This document shows, in pieces, positions 25,593 through 34,746 of a stretch of 64,000 bases of DNA. Under the pieces are notes generated by a model. It was given only the letters and a program-made list of their open reading frames with translations. It ran no database searches and was not told where the DNA came from. Numbering within the stretch: the first letter of the stretch is position 1; every line of letters starts with the position of its first letter. Source of the DNA: Betaproteobacteria bacterium HGW-Betaproteobacteria-14 (lineage in GTDB: Bacteria > Pseudomonadota > Gammaproteobacteria > Burkholderiales > Rhodocyclaceae); contig PHCS01000007.1 of the NCBI GenBank assembly GCA_002840845.1, forward strand, positions 1 to 64,000, written 5' to 3'. The position numbers and the translations under genes were made by a program.

Positions 25593-28500
25593 TCACATGC
25601 TCCGACGGTACTGCCCGCCCACTTCGTACAGCGCGCCGGTGATCTGGCCGAGCGAGCAGCAACGCACCGCATCCACCAGCACGGCAAAGACATTTCCGTT
25701 CTCGATGACCGTCTGCCGCAAACGCGCCAGCATCGGCCCCGCCTCGGCGGCGTGGCGCTGCTGGAAGTCGGCCAGCCGCTTCAGCTGCGACTGCTTCTCC
25801 TCCTCCGTCGAGCGCGCCAGCTCGATCTCTATCTGCGCGTCGCCTTTCGGGTTGCGGAAGGCATTCACCCCGATGATGGGATAGGAGCCGTCATGCTTGC
25901 GGTGCTCGTAGTAGAGGGACTCCTCCTGGATCTTGCCGCGCTGGTAGCCCGTCTCCATGGCCCCAAGGACACCGCCGCGCGATGAAATCGCCTCGAACTC
26001 CTTCAGCACTGCCTCCTCGACGAGATCTGTCAGTTCATCGATGACGAAGGCGCCCTGGTTCGGGTTTTCGTTCTTCGCCAGCCCCCACTCTCGGTTGATG
26101 ATGAGCTGGATCGCCATGGCGCGACGCACTGACTCCTCCGTAGGCGTGGTAATCGCCTCATCATAAGCATTGGTGTGCAGCGAATTGCAATTGTCGTAAA
26201 TGGCAATCAGCGCCTGCAGGGTCGTGCGGATGTCGTTGAAAGCCATCTCCTGGGCATGCAGCGAGCGGCCCGAAGTCTGCACGTGGTATTTCAGCTTCTG
26301 GCTGCGTTCGTTGGCGCCGTACTTGTTCTTCATCGCCACCGCCCAGATGCGCCGCGCCACGCGTCCGATCACCGAATATTCCGGATCCATGCCGTTGGAG
26401 AAGAAGAAGGAGAGATTCGGCGCGAAGTCGTCGATATGCATGCCGCGCGCCAGATACGACTCTACGTAAGTGAAGCCGTTGGCCAGCGTGAAGGCCAGCT
26501 GCGAGATCGGGTTGGCGCCGGCTTCCGCGATGTGGTAGCCCGAGATCGACACCGAGTAGAAGTTGTTCACGCCGTGGTGGACGAAGTACTCCTGGATGTC
26601 GCCCATCATCTTCAGGGCGAACTCGGTGGAGAAGATGCAGGTGTTCTGGCCCTGGTCCTCCTTGAGGATGTCGGCCTGCACCGTGCCGCGCACGTTGGAC
26701 AGCGTCCACTCGCGGATCTTGTCGGCCTCGTCCTCGGTCGGCTCGCGCCTGTTGTCGGCGCGGAACTTGTCGAGTTGCTGGTCGATCGCCGTGTTGAAGA
26801 ACATGGCGAGGATCACCGGCGCCGGGCCGTTGATGGTCATCGACACAGAGGTGGTCGGGCACACCAGGTCGAAGCCGGAATACAGCACCTTCATGTCGTC
26901 CAGCGTGGCGATCGACACGCCCGAGTTGCCGACCTTGCCGTAGATGTCCGGCCGCAGATCCGGATCGCAGCCGTACAGCGTCACGGAATCGAAGGCGGTG
27001 GATAGCCGGTGCGCCGGCATGCCCTCCGACACCTTCTTGAAGCGGCGGTTGGTGCGGAAGGCGTCGCCCTCGCCGGCGAACATGCGCGTCGGGTCCTCGT
27101 TCTCGCGCTTGAAGGCGAAGACGCCGGCAGTGAACGGGAAGGAGCCGGGCACGTTCTCCTTCATGAGGAACTTGAGCGTCTCGCCCTCGTCCTCGAACTT
27201 CGGCAGCACCACCTTGCGGATCTTGGTGCCCGAAAGGCTTTGGTGGATGAGCCCGGTACGCACCTCCCGATCGCGGATCCTCACGACGTACTCGTCGCCG
27301 GCGTAGGCACGCTGCATGTCGGGCCACATCTCGAGCAGCTTCTTCGCCTTCGGGTCCAGCTGGCCGTCCTTGAGAGCGATGAGCTCGGAAAACTGCACTT
27401 CGAAGTCCACGCCCAACTTGCCGCAGTCTTCGAAGAGCACCCTGGCCGTGCGCAGGCTCTGCCGCTCGCGGGCGATCTTCGCCTGCTCGGCGGTATGCTT
27501 GTGGTAGCCGCGCACAGTCTCGGCGATGTCCGCCAGATAGCGCACGCGCTCCGCCGGGACGATGGCGCGGCCGCGCGAGGACTGCTTGACCGTCACCTTC
27601 GGCAGCTTGCCTGAGGCGGCCTTCAGGCCAAGCTCGGCGAGCTTCGGCAGCAGGGCCTGATAGAGGGCGGTCACCCCGTCGTCGTTGAAGCGCGCCGCCA
27701 TGGTGCCGAACACCGGCATCTCGTCAACCGGGGTGGCGAACAGCTCGCGGTTGCGCTGGTATTGCTTGCGCACGTCGCGGAAGGCGTCCTCCGCCCCCTT
27801 GCGGTCGAACTTGTTGATCGCCACGAAATCGGCGAAGTCGAGCATGTCGATCTTCTCGAGCTGGCTGGCGGCACCGAATTCCGGCGTCATGACGTAGAGC
27901 GAGCAATCGACGTGCGGCACGATGGCGGCATTGCCCTGGCCGATGCCCGAGGTTTCGGCAATGATCAGGTCGAAGCCGGCCAGCTTGCAGGCGGCGATCG
28001 CCTCCGGCAGCGCCCTGGAGATCTCGCTGCCCGTGTCGCGCGTCGCCAGCGAACGCATGTAGATGTTCGTGTGGCTGATCGCATTCATGCGGATGCGGTC
28101 GCCGAGCAGGGCGCCGCCGGTGCGCTTGCGCGAAGGGTCGACAGCAATGACGGCGATCTTCAGGGCGTCGCTCTGGTCGAGGCGGAAGCGGCGGATCAGC
28201 TCGTCGGTGAGGGAGCTCTTGCCCGAACCGCCGGTGCCGGTGATGCCCAGCGTCGGCACGACGACCTTCGCGGCGCGTTGCATCAAGTCCTTGCGCACGC
28301 CATCCGCGACGGCACCGTTCTCCAGCGCCGTAATGAGCCGCGCCAGCTGGCGGCGGTCGCCCCCCGCGGCAGCCTGCAGATCCTGCGGCGCGCCCTTGGC
28401 CGGATCGACATCGCATTGCGCGACCATGTCGTTGATCATGCCCTGCAGGCCCATCTTTTGGCCATCCTCGACGGAGTAGATGTGCGCCACCCCGTAGTCG

Positions 28501-28859
28501 TGCAGTTCGCGAATCTCGGCCGGAATGATGACCCCGCCGCCGCCGCCGAAGACCTTGATGCCTTCGCCGCCGCGGCTTTTCAGCAGATCGACCATGTACT
28601 TGAAGTACTCGACGTGGCCGCCCTGGTAGGAGGACACGGCGATGCCCTGCACGTCCTCCTGCAGCGCGGCGGTAACGATCTCATCGACCGAGCGATTGTG
28701 GCCGAGGTGGATCACCTCGGCGCCCGTTGCCTGCAGGATGCGCCGCATGATGTTGATCGAGGCGTCGTGGCCGTCGAACAGGGAGGCGGCCGTGACGAGG
28801 CGCACCTTGTGCCTCGGCTTGTAGACGGCGATCTTCTGGCTCACACTCAAATCTGTCAT
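25593..28859 (-). CDS. icmF: Fused isobutyryl-CoA mutase (B12-dependent) IcmF
   Basis: 1088 residues, the expected IcmF length. Order: a B12-binding domain ([18 protein letters not shown] near 27-44; [12 protein letters not shown]), a MeaI-type G-protein chaperone domain (Walker [13 protein letters not shown] near 205; [28 protein letters not shown]), a linker, and a substrate-binding TIM-barrel mutase domain ([54 protein letters not shown]). It interconverts isobutyryl-CoA and n-butyryl-CoA with adenosylcobalamin, linking valine degradation to butyrate metabolism; the G domain guards cofactor loading. A LiuR-like inverted repeat lies about 50 bases upstream. Confidence 0.96.
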   Translation of the reverse strand: MTDLSVSQKIAVYKPRHKVRLVTAASLFDGHDASINIMRRILQATGAEVIHLGHNRSVDEIVTAALQEDVQGIAVSSYQGGHVEYFKYMVDLLKSRGGEGIKVFGGGGGVIIPAEIRELHDYGVAHIYSVEDGQKMGLQGMINDMVAQCDVDPAKGAPQDLQAAAGGDRRQLARLITALENGAVADGVRKDLMQRAAKVVVPTLGITGTGGSGKSSLTDELIRRFRLDQSDALKIAVIAVDPSRKRTGGALLGDRIRMNAISHTNIYMRSLATRDTGSEISRALPEAIAACKLAGFDLIIAETSGIGQGNAAIVPHVDCSLYVMTPEFGAASQLEKIDMLDFADFVAINKFDRKGAEDAFRDVRKQYQRNRELFATPVDEMPVFGTMAARFNDDGVTALYQALLPKLAELGLKAASGKLPKVTVKQSSRGRAIVPAERVRYLADIAETVRGYHKHTAEQAKIARERQSLRTARVLFEDCGKLGVDFEVQFSELIALKDGQLDPKAKKLLEMWPDMQRAYAGDEYVVRIRDREVRTGLIHQSLSGTKIRKVVLPKFEDEGETLKFLMKENVPGSFPFTAGVFAFKRENEDPTRMFAGEGDAFRTNRRFKKVSEGMPAHRLSTAFDSVTLYGCDPDLRPDIYGKVGNSGVSIATLDDMKVLYSGFDLVCPTTSVSMTINGPAPVILAMFFNTAIDQQLDKFRADNRREPTEDEADKIREWTLSNVRGTVQADILKEDQGQNTCIFSTEFALKMMGDIQEYFVHHGVNNFYSVSISGYHIAEAGANPISQLAFTLANGFTYVESYLARGMHIDDFAPNLSFFFSNGMDPEYSVIGRVARRIWAVAMKNKYGANERSQKLKYHVQTSGRSLHAQEMAFNDIRTTLQALIAIYDNCNSLHTNAYDEAITTPTEESVRRAMAIQLIINREWGLAKNENPNQGAFVIDELTDLVEEAVLKEFEAISSRGGVLGAMETGYQRGKIQEESLYYEHRKHDGSYPIIGVNAFRNPKGDAQIEIELARSTEEEKQSQLKRLADFQQRHAAEAGPMLARLRQTVIENGNVFAVLVDAVRCCSLGQITGALYEVGGQYRRSM

Positions 28860-28908
28860 GGCAACCTCTCCGACGACGGGAGACAGGGAAAAGGCAATCT
28901 AACTTACG

Positions 28909-28924
28909 TTGACGTCAACGTCAA
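28909..28924. promoter_or_regulatory. Inverted repeat upstream of icmF, possible LiuR-like operator
   Basis: TTGACGTCAACGTCAA: two perfect TTGACGT/ACGTCAA arms with a 2-base centre. It overlaps a perfect 16-bp palindrome ACGTTGACGTCAACGT at 28906-28921. It is 50 bases before the icmF ATG and 67 bases downstream of the acyl-CoA synthetase stop. The shape resembles operators reported for MerR-type LiuR regulators of branched-chain amino acid catabolism. That assignment is inference; no liuR gene is in the window. Confidence 0.55.
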
Positions 28925-28990
28925 CTTCGTCCGCCTCCCAAGTGCCTGTCTCGGCGTGGAATTTGTGTTCAGGGCAATAATCTTGCGCCG

Positions 28991-30511
28991 TCACAGACGC
29001 CGGCGCAACTCGGTTTTCAGCACCTTGCCGGTGGCATTCTTGGGCAGGGCGTCCAGGAAGACATACCGCTTCGGCCGTTTGAAGCGGGCGATCTGTTCCA
29101 GGCACAGTGCGTCCAGTTCGGCCGCCGCGGTGTTTGCCCCCGGCCGCAGCACGATGAAGGCCAGCACGATCTCGCCCCAATCCGCATCCGGCGCGCCCAC
29201 CACCGACGCTTCCGCCACGCCCGGGTGACGCAGCAATACTTCCTCCACCTCGCGCGGATAGATGTTCGAGCCGCCGCTGATGACGACGTCCTTGCTGCGG
29301 TCACGCAGGGTGAGGAAGCCCTCTTCGTCGAGAAAGCCGACATCGCCGGTATGCAGCCAGCCGCTGCGCAGCGTCTGCGCCGTCGCCTCGGGATTGTTCA
29401 GGTAGCCCGCCATCACCGTCGCGCCGCGCACCAGTACCTCGCCCACCTCTCCTGCAGGCAGGGGCGCGTCGTGCGCATCGGCCACGCAGACCTCGATGCC
29501 GGTGAAGGGCCGCCCGACCGAGGCCAGCCTGTGCTCGTAGCGCGGGTGCGACGCGTCGGCGTGCAAGGCCTTGTCCATCGCCGTGATCGTCATCGGGCTT
29601 TCGCCCTGGCCATAGATTTGCGCCAGCTTGCAGCCGAAGACGCGCATGGCCGCCTTGCAGTCAGCAACGTACATCGGCCCGCCGCCATAGACGATGGTCT
29701 TCAGATTCGCGCAGTCCGGCTGCGCCCGCTCGGCGCAGGCCACGAGCCACTTCACCATGGTCGGCGCAGCGAACAGCGTCACGCCGCGATGCGTGCGCAA
29801 CAAATCGAAGATCTCCGCCTCGTCGAAGCCGCCCGACTCCGGCACCACGTTGCAGGCCGCCTTCGCCACATGCGGCAGGATGTACAGGCCGGAGCCGTGC
29901 GACATCGGCGCCGCATGCAGGATCGCGTCGCCCGGCGCGATGGCGTCGACGTCGGAAAAGTACCCCAGGGCCGCAGCCAGCAGGTTGTCGTGCGTGAGCA
30001 TCACGCCCTTGGGCTTGCCGGTCGTGCCGCTGGTGTAGAAAAGCCAGGCCAGGTCAGCCGGCCCGGTGGCGGCCATCGCCATCGGCGCGTGCCGCAGCAA
30101 GGCGGCATAGTCATCGCCGGCGACGTCGACCACGTGCTGCAGTGCCGTCGCCCCGTTTTGCGCCGAGGAAACCGCCTCGACCAGGTCCGCCGTGGCGAAA
30201 CAGGCGCCGGCCTCAGTATCCTGGAAAATGAATTCCAGTTCGCGCGGATGCAGCTTGGCGTTGATCGGCACCGCGCACAGCCCGGCATGCCAGCAGGCAA
30301 AGAGCAATTCGAGGTACTGCGGGCAGTTCTTCATGACCAGCGCGACGCGCTGCCCGGGCTGCAGCCCCAGTCCTTCGCGCAGGCCCGCCGCCAGGCGCGC
30401 CGCGCGGTCCGCCAAAGTCGCGTAATCGTGCATCACGCGACCGCCCAGCGCCACGGCCGGCAGGTGCGGAAAGGCCCGGGCGCTGCGCGTCAGGAGCAAG
30501 GCAAGATTCAT
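28991..30511 (-). CDS. Acyl-CoA synthetase (AMP-forming), class I
   Basis: 506 residues. Motifs: LAWLFYTSGTTGKPKGVMLTH (A3), IYGQGESPMTITAM (A5, with GQGE in place of the more usual GxTE), GWLHTGDVGFLDEEGFLTLRDR (A7), KDVVISGGSNIYPREVEEVL (A8) and PKNATGKVLKTELR (A10 with the catalytic Lys). The length fits medium- or short-chain and aryl acyl-CoA ligases. It lies upstream of icmF on the same strand, so it may feed a branched short-chain acid such as isobutyrate or pivalate into the mutase; this is a context inference. Confidence 0.88.
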   Translation of the reverse strand: MNLALLLTRSARAFPHLPAVALGGRVMHDYATLADRAARLAAGLREGLGLQPGQRVALVMKNCPQYLELLFACWHAGLCAVPINAKLHPRELEFIFQDTEAGACFATADLVEAVSSAQNGATALQHVVDVAGDDYAALLRHAPMAMAATGPADLAWLFYTSGTTGKPKGVMLTHDNLLAAALGYFSDVDAIAPGDAILHAAPMSHGSGLYILPHVAKAACNVVPESGGFDEAEIFDLLRTHRGVTLFAAPTMVKWLVACAERAQPDCANLKTIVYGGGPMYVADCKAAMRVFGCKLAQIYGQGESPMTITAMDKALHADASHPRYEHRLASVGRPFTGIEVCVADAHDAPLPAGEVGEVLVRGATVMAGYLNNPEATAQTLRSGWLHTGDVGFLDEEGFLTLRDRSKDVVISGGSNIYPREVEEVLLRHPGVAEASVVGAPDADWGEIVLAFIVLRPGANTAAAELDALCLEQIARFKRPKRYVFLDALPKNATGKVLKTELRRRL

Positions 30512-30533
30512 GCTTCAGCCTGCGCCGCGCGGT

Positions 30534-30950
30534 CTAATCGTCGGCCTTGCGGCAGAGCGGCCCGTCAATCGGGTTTTCGAGGCTTTGCGCTATGGCGGAA
30601 ACGATCCCATGGACTTCCTCCGGCGCGAAGCGCTCGAAGAGAAGGCGAGCGATCGGCGCAGGAAGACGGACGCTGCGGCGGCTGCCGTCTGCCATCTCAA
30701 CCGTAACACTGGCGACCCTGTTGCTGACCATCTCTTCGTCGGCCTCGGCCAGGAGCATCTGCTCGTCCATGAGGGACTCGTACTCATCGTCGATCGCTTC
30801 CTGCATGGCGTCGGCGAGCCCATCCGGCAACTCGACGACGTAGCCCTCGATCTCATCCTTGCGCACCGTGCTGGCGACGCCGTGGCCTGATGCGAAATCG
30901 ACGAAGCGGTCGCGCAGCATCTCATTGAAGAACACGTAATCGAAACTCAA
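30534..30950 (-). CDS. Hypothetical protein, 138 residues
   Basis: Not recognised. The TTG at 30950 is taken as the start because AGGAGG lies exactly 6 bases upstream and no in-frame ATG fits; an upstream ATG at 31028 would cross the promoter region of the divergent gene. The protein is acidic and begins SFDYVFFNEMLRDRF. A central Glu/Asp-rich helical stretch (about residues 45-75) is followed by a short beta-rich part (SVTVEMADGSRRSVRLP). No signal peptide or membrane helix. It ends 22 bases before the acyl-CoA synthetase gene. Confidence 0.68.
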   Translation of the reverse strand: MSFDYVFFNEMLRDRFVDFASGHGVASTVRKDEIEGYVVELPDGLADAMQEAIDDEYESLMDEQMLLAEADEEMVSNRVASVTVEMADGSRRSVRLPAPIARLLFERFAPEEVHGIVSAIAQSLENPIDGPLCRKADD

Positions 30951-31125
30951 GGCATGCCTCCTGCCGTGATCGGCGCATGAAAAGCGCGCCCCGCCTTGGA
31001 GAGTATATTTCACGCTGCAGCGAAGCAAGCTCGTCCTGCACGGTCAGCACCCCAGGGATCGCATTCCAGGAGATGCGGGGCAAGGAGTACACTGGCCTCT
31101 CAAAGACCAGGCTGGGAGAACGGCG

Positions 31126-31908
31126 ATGGACTCGAAACTTGCGATGCGCCGCCGCACTTGGGTGGCCCTGCTGTTGGGATTTTCCCTTCTGCTGACCGGC
31201 TGTGCCGGCCTGACCCTGCAGGACCAGATTGCCGGGCTGATGAAGGAGGGCGAGCAGCTTTACTCGGAAAAGAAATACGACGAGGCGCTCGACAAGTTCG
31301 GCCAGGTCATTCTCAAGGATCCCCAATACTGGCAGGCCTACTTGTGGGCGGCTCGCACGTTCATCGCGAAAGGCAACTGGACGGATGCCATCGCCAACGG
31401 CAAGAAAGCATTCGAGCTTTCCCCCAAGGGGCAGGACGTGATTCCGGTGTTTGCCGAGGCGCTCTTTGGCGGCGGTTCGGATGCGCTCAAGAACGGCCGC
31501 TTTGCTGAATCCATCGGCCACTTCGTCGAATTCCTCAAGCTCGAGCCGGGCAATGCCCGCGCCTGGCTGAACGTCGGCAAGGCCTATCTCGAGCAGCAGC
31601 AGTTCCGCGAAGGACTGGGGGCCCTGGTGCAAGGTCAGGCCGCCGGCAGCAGCGCGGAACGGTCGGAACTCGTCGGCGAATTGCTCCACGGCGGACTGCA
31701 GGCCTTTTCAAGCGGCAAGTACCGCGAGTCCATCGATTTGCTGCAGGAGTTCCTCAAGTACGACGCGAAAAACCTGCAGGCTTACATTGGCCTCGCCAAA
31801 GCCTATTGGGAATCCGGCGATCGCGGCGATGCGCTCGAGGCCTTCCGCAAGGCGCTGCAGATCGACCCGCGCCAGGAGGAAGCCCTGCGTTACCTGTTCC
31901 GTCGCTGA
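31126..31908 (+). CDS. TPR-repeat lipoprotein
   Basis: 260 residues. Basic N-terminus MDSKLAMRRR, hydrophobic stretch and lipobox LLTGC give a lipidated Cys near residue 25. About five tetratricopeptide repeats follow (GEQLYSEKKYDEALDKFGQV, NARAWLNVGKAYLEQQQF, LQAFSSGKYRESIDLLQEF, LQAYIGLAKAYWESGDRGDA, LEAFRKALQIDP). Such proteins are adaptor subunits of envelope complexes. It converges on the M48 protease with only 3 bases between stops, which fits a BepA-like periplasmic quality-control context without proving it. Confidence 0.85.
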   Translation: MDSKLAMRRRTWVALLLGFSLLLTGCAGLTLQDQIAGLMKEGEQLYSEKKYDEALDKFGQVILKDPQYWQAYLWAARTFIAKGNWTDAIANGKKAFELSPKGQDVIPVFAEALFGGGSDALKNGRFAESIGHFVEFLKLEPGNARAWLNVGKAYLEQQQFREGLGALVQGQAAGSSAERSELVGELLHGGLQAFSSGKYRESIDLLQEFLKYDAKNLQAYIGLAKAYWESGDRGDALEAFRKALQIDPRQEEALRYLFRR

Positions 31909-31911
31909 GGA

Positions 31912-33396
31912 TCATTCGACCACCTTCACCAGCTGTCCGGGCGGCGGCTCGCCGCCCGCATAGACCCCGTTGATCAGGCGCAGCTGCTGTTCCGCGTTGC
32001 CGGGCAGCGGCGATGTCCGCGCAAGCTGCGAAAAACTGCCGCGCCGGTATGGCTTCGTCTTGAGCACCCAGGGCCGCGCCGCGGCGATGTCCGCACCGGT
32101 CAGGGCGCGGAACGAGGACTCGGCCTCCTTGAGCTGGCCGCGGGCGCGCTGCAGCGCACGCGTATCCCGCGCACCATAGATGAGCAGGAAGTTCTGTCCG
32201 GCCGGTCCGGTCACCACGGTGACCTCGACGCCTTGTGTCCGACCCTGGCTGTTGCGACCCACGCCGGCAAAGTGCGTCGCGGGAAAGCTGCCCAGCGCCA
32301 GCCGCTCGGTGCGTCCCTGCTCGGGCCTGAAGACGTTGCGGATGATCTCCTCGTGGGTCTTTCCCGCGCCAGGCGGGGCCACATGCACCAGCAGTCCGGC
32401 ATCGCCGGCGGCATTGATCAGGGCGACAACCTCCGGCGTGTTCTTGACACTCCAGCCGTCCGGCGCCGTCAGGGCGATCCCCAACGGTTCATGGTAGAAG
32501 TGGCGCCCGCGCGTGACGCCCTGCTCGCGGCTTTCGCCGAAGGTCATGCCATCGATGGCCTGCAGGTAGCGGGCACGGCCCTCGTCGTCATACTTGCCCT
32601 TGTACTGGCCGGCAATCTGCACGATGTCCTGCAACCGCTTGTCGTTGCTCGGGTGCGAGGCAAGCCAGCCTCCTTGGGCCGGCGGATTGCGCCCTTCGGC
32701 GCGCGCCGTGTCGGCGGCGAACTGTTCCTGGCTCTTCAGCACGCGGATCACGTCGACCATGTTCTTCGGGTCGTAGTTGATGCGCATCAGGTACTCGGCA
32801 CCCAGCTTGTCCGCCTGCAACTCCTGCTCGCGGCTATAGGAAGCGATGTAGCCTGCCGCCACGCCCTGGGAAAGCGAGCCGGCCAGATCGGTGGCTCCGG
32901 AGACGCCACGGCTCTCCAGCACCGCGCCCAGGATCGTGGCGGCGAGGACGCCGAGGCCGGCCGTCTGCTGCCGCGTCGCGCGCTGTGCGCCGTGACGTGC
33001 GGTAACGTGGCCGATCTCGTGGCCGATCACGCCGGCCAGGTCGGCCTCGCTTTCCAGATAGGCCATGAGGCCGCGGGTGACATAGACATAGCCGCCGGGC
33101 AGGGCGAAGGCATTGATCTCGGGGCTGTCCAGCACCGTGAAATGCCACGCCAGGTTGCTGCGGTGGGACTGGCGCGCCAGCCGCTGGCCGATCTCGTTTA
33201 CATAAGCCTGCAGCCCGGGATTCGGGTAGGCGCCGTATTCCTTCAGCACCTCATCGTGCGCCTTGCGGCCTTCGGCAACCTCGCTGCGCTCGTCCATGAC
33301 CGTGAGTTCCTTCCGGCCGGACACAGGGTTCGTCACGGTGGCGCAGCCGGCGAGCAGGGCTGCCGCCAGGGCGATGGGCAGAATTTTGTGGCGCAT
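31912..33396 (-). CDS. M48 family metalloprotease lipoprotein
   Basis: 494 residues. Lipobox LLAGC near 17, then a metalloprotease domain with NAFALPGGYVYVTRGLM and the zinc motif HEIGH (in VIGHEIGHVTARHGAQR). A downstream ELQADKLGAEYLMR supplies the third zinc ligand (Glu). The last ~200 residues form an extra domain (GIALTAPDGWSVKNTPEVVA onward) absent from minimal M48 proteases. It is a periplasmic outer-membrane-attached protease related to BepA/LoiP. AGGAGG precedes ATG 33396 by 5 bases. Confidence 0.9.
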   Translation of the reverse strand: MRHKILPIALAAALLAGCATVTNPVSGRKELTVMDERSEVAEGRKAHDEVLKEYGAYPNPGLQAYVNEIGQRLARQSHRSNLAWHFTVLDSPEINAFALPGGYVYVTRGLMAYLESEADLAGVIGHEIGHVTARHGAQRATRQQTAGLGVLAATILGAVLESRGVSGATDLAGSLSQGVAAGYIASYSREQELQADKLGAEYLMRINYDPKNMVDVIRVLKSQEQFAADTARAEGRNPPAQGGWLASHPSNDKRLQDIVQIAGQYKGKYDDEGRARYLQAIDGMTFGESREQGVTRGRHFYHEPLGIALTAPDGWSVKNTPEVVALINAAGDAGLLVHVAPPGAGKTHEEIIRNVFRPEQGRTERLALGSFPATHFAGVGRNSQGRTQGVEVTVVTGPAGQNFLLIYGARDTRALQRARGQLKEAESSFRALTGADIAAARPWVLKTKPYRRGSFSQLARTSPLPGNAEQQLRLINGVYAGGEPPPGQLVKVVE

Positions 33397-33465
33397 TGAT
33401 ACCTCCTACTGATCCGGCAGGAGGACCCTCCTCCCGTGGTTGCCGGGTTAATTCTAAAGCCAGAA

Positions 33466-33493
33466 TTGACTCCCGCCCGCAGCGGCCTACAAT
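33466..33493 (+). promoter_or_regulatory. Sigma70-type promoter for the 53-residue Cys-rich protein
   Basis: TTGACT (33466-33471) and TACAAT (33488-33493) are 16 bases apart; each box matches 5 of 6 consensus positions. The small ORF starts about 75 bases downstream. No other plus-strand gene could use it. Confidence 0.6.
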
Positions 33494-33572
33494 CAATCTC
33501 GTATTGCCCACCTAACGCGCGGCCACCCTCAAGCCCGCCCCCGCCGCGCGCTCAAACACACAGGAGAATCCA

Positions 33573-33734
33573 ATGACCCTATGCCCCATCGCCATTGTCG
33601 CCGGCTGCCAGAAATGCCCTGCCTTCAAGGTCTGCCCCCTGAAAGGCGTCATTGGCGACCACGTTAAACCGGAAGGGAAACAGGCGAAACAATCTGCCGG
33701 GAAAGCAAAGGGCGGCACGAAGAAGGGACGCTGA
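33573..33734 (+). CDS. Small Cys-rich basic protein, 53 residues
   Basis: A short ORF with a good ribosome site (CAGGAGA, 33561-33567) and an upstream promoter. It begins MTLCPIAIVAGCQKCPAF and has four Cys at 4, 12, 15 and 21, arranged C-x7-C-x2-C-x5-C. A Lys/Gly-rich tail ends KGGTKKGR. The cysteines could hold Zn or Cu, or an Fe-S cluster. No family was recognised. It is the only plus-strand gene between the protease and copR and stands alone at the edge of the copper island. Confidence 0.65.
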   Translation: MTLCPIAIVAGCQKCPAFKVCPLKGVIGDHVKPEGKQAKQSAGKAKGGTKKGR

Positions 33735-33829
33735 CCATTCGCCCTCCTGGATGCGCATACGCAAGACTCCGTCGCCGTCCTGCAGCGGCTGACTTTCGCT
33801 GCGCGGCCGCCGAAATCGTGGAGGGCGGC

Positions 33830-34273
33830 TCAGCGTATCTGTTCGTAGACCCGGGTTTTTCCGGCCCGGTCGAAAGCGATCACGTCGTACGGGTCTTTGT
33901 TTCCAGGCACGTCCATCCCCGGCGAGGCAAGCGGCATGCCGGGGGCCGCCAGGCCGCGCACGGCGGGCTTTTCGCTCAGCAAGCGCTTGATCGTAGCGGC
34001 CGGCACATGGCCCTCGATGACATAGTTGCCCACCTTGGCGGTATGGCAGGACCCCAGCCGCTGCGGCACGCCGAGCCGGGTCTTGACCGCCTGCATGTCC
34101 CTTTCCGGCACCGTTATCACCTTGAATCCGCTTGCCTCGAGATGCTCCGCCCACTTGCCGCAGCAGCCGCAGTTCGGGTCCTTGTGCATCACGACTTCGG
34201 GCAGCGGCTCGGCGCCGGCGCCCAGGGCGGCCAGCGTCAGCAGCGCGGTCGCGAGGAACTTCGATGTTTTCAT
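33830..34273 (-). CDS. DUF411 periplasmic metal-associated protein
   Basis: 147 residues. Signal peptide 1-21 (cleavage after GAGA). The DUF411 core has HKDPNCGCCGKW with Cys at 35, 37 and 38, then LGVPQRLGSCHTAKVGNYVIEGHVPA, a second Cys/His element, and GLAAPGMPLASPGMD, a Met-containing segment. DUF411 proteins are repeatedly found in copper clusters and are thought to bind copper in the periplasm. ATG 34273 is preceded by GGAG. It is the last gene of the copper run, 10 bases after the cytochrome lipoprotein. Confidence 0.9.
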   Translation of the reverse strand: MKTSKFLATALLTLAALGAGAEPLPEVVMHKDPNCGCCGKWAEHLEASGFKVITVPERDMQAVKTRLGVPQRLGSCHTAKVGNYVIEGHVPAATIKRLLSEKPAVRGLAAPGMPLASPGMDVPGNKDPYDVIAFDRAGKTRVYEQIR

Positions 34274-34283
34274 GTTTACTCCA

Positions 34284-34745
34284 TCAACCACGTCGATTCT
34301 TCAGCATTTCCTCGCGGGCGCGTCGTACTTCCGGCGGCCAGCGGCTCTGAATGTAGGACAGCGTAGCGGCGATGTCGGCATCGTTGAGGATGCTACCGAA
34401 TGCCGGCATGTCGCTGACGTAGCCGGGCGGGCCGTACTTGCCGGGCACCAGACCTTCCTTGGTGATGCCGAACAGCATCTCGTCGGGATGATGCCAGGTG
34501 TGGCCCGACTCGTCATGCGGCGGCGCAGGCATGCGCCCATTCGGCAGTCGCTGCCGCCAATTGAACTGGCCCTGCAGCGCGGCGCCGTGGCAGGAGGCGC
34601 AGGAGGCGGCGTACACATCCTTGCCGCGCGCCACCTTGGCCGCATCCTGCGGATCGATGGCCGCAACGCCCGTCTTCTGCCCGCATCCCGCCAACAATGC
34701 CAGCAGCCCCCCGGCCGCGATCAGGCCCCTCCGTCCGCCCAACAT
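34284..34745 (-). CDS. Cytochrome c family lipoprotein
   Basis: 153 residues. Lipobox LLAGC with Cys21, so probably membrane-tethered. Single haem-binding CASCH at 49-53; YVSDMPAFGSILNDADIAATLSYIQSRWP provides the distal Met and the C-terminal helix of a class I cytochrome c. It would carry electrons at the periplasmic face. It lies 1 base from the Spy-like gene upstream and 10 bases from the DUF411 gene downstream. Confidence 0.9.
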   Translation of the reverse strand: MLGGRRGLIAAGGLLALLAGCGQKTGVAAIDPQDAAKVARGKDVYAASCASCHGAALQGQFNWRQRLPNGRMPAPPHDESGHTWHHPDEMLFGITKEGLVPGKYGPPGYVSDMPAFGSILNDADIAATLSYIQSRWPPEVRRAREEMLKNRRG

Positions 34746-34746
34746 C

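Noticed and set aside
28860-28990. Cobalamin riboswitch before the B12-dependent icmF
   Set aside because: The 131-base gap shows no B12-box-like core; only the inverted repeat described is present.
33740-33829. CGCCCTCC / GGAGGGCG inverted repeat after the 53-residue ORF as a terminator
   Set aside because: The arms are about 70 bases apart with no T-run; too weak to call.
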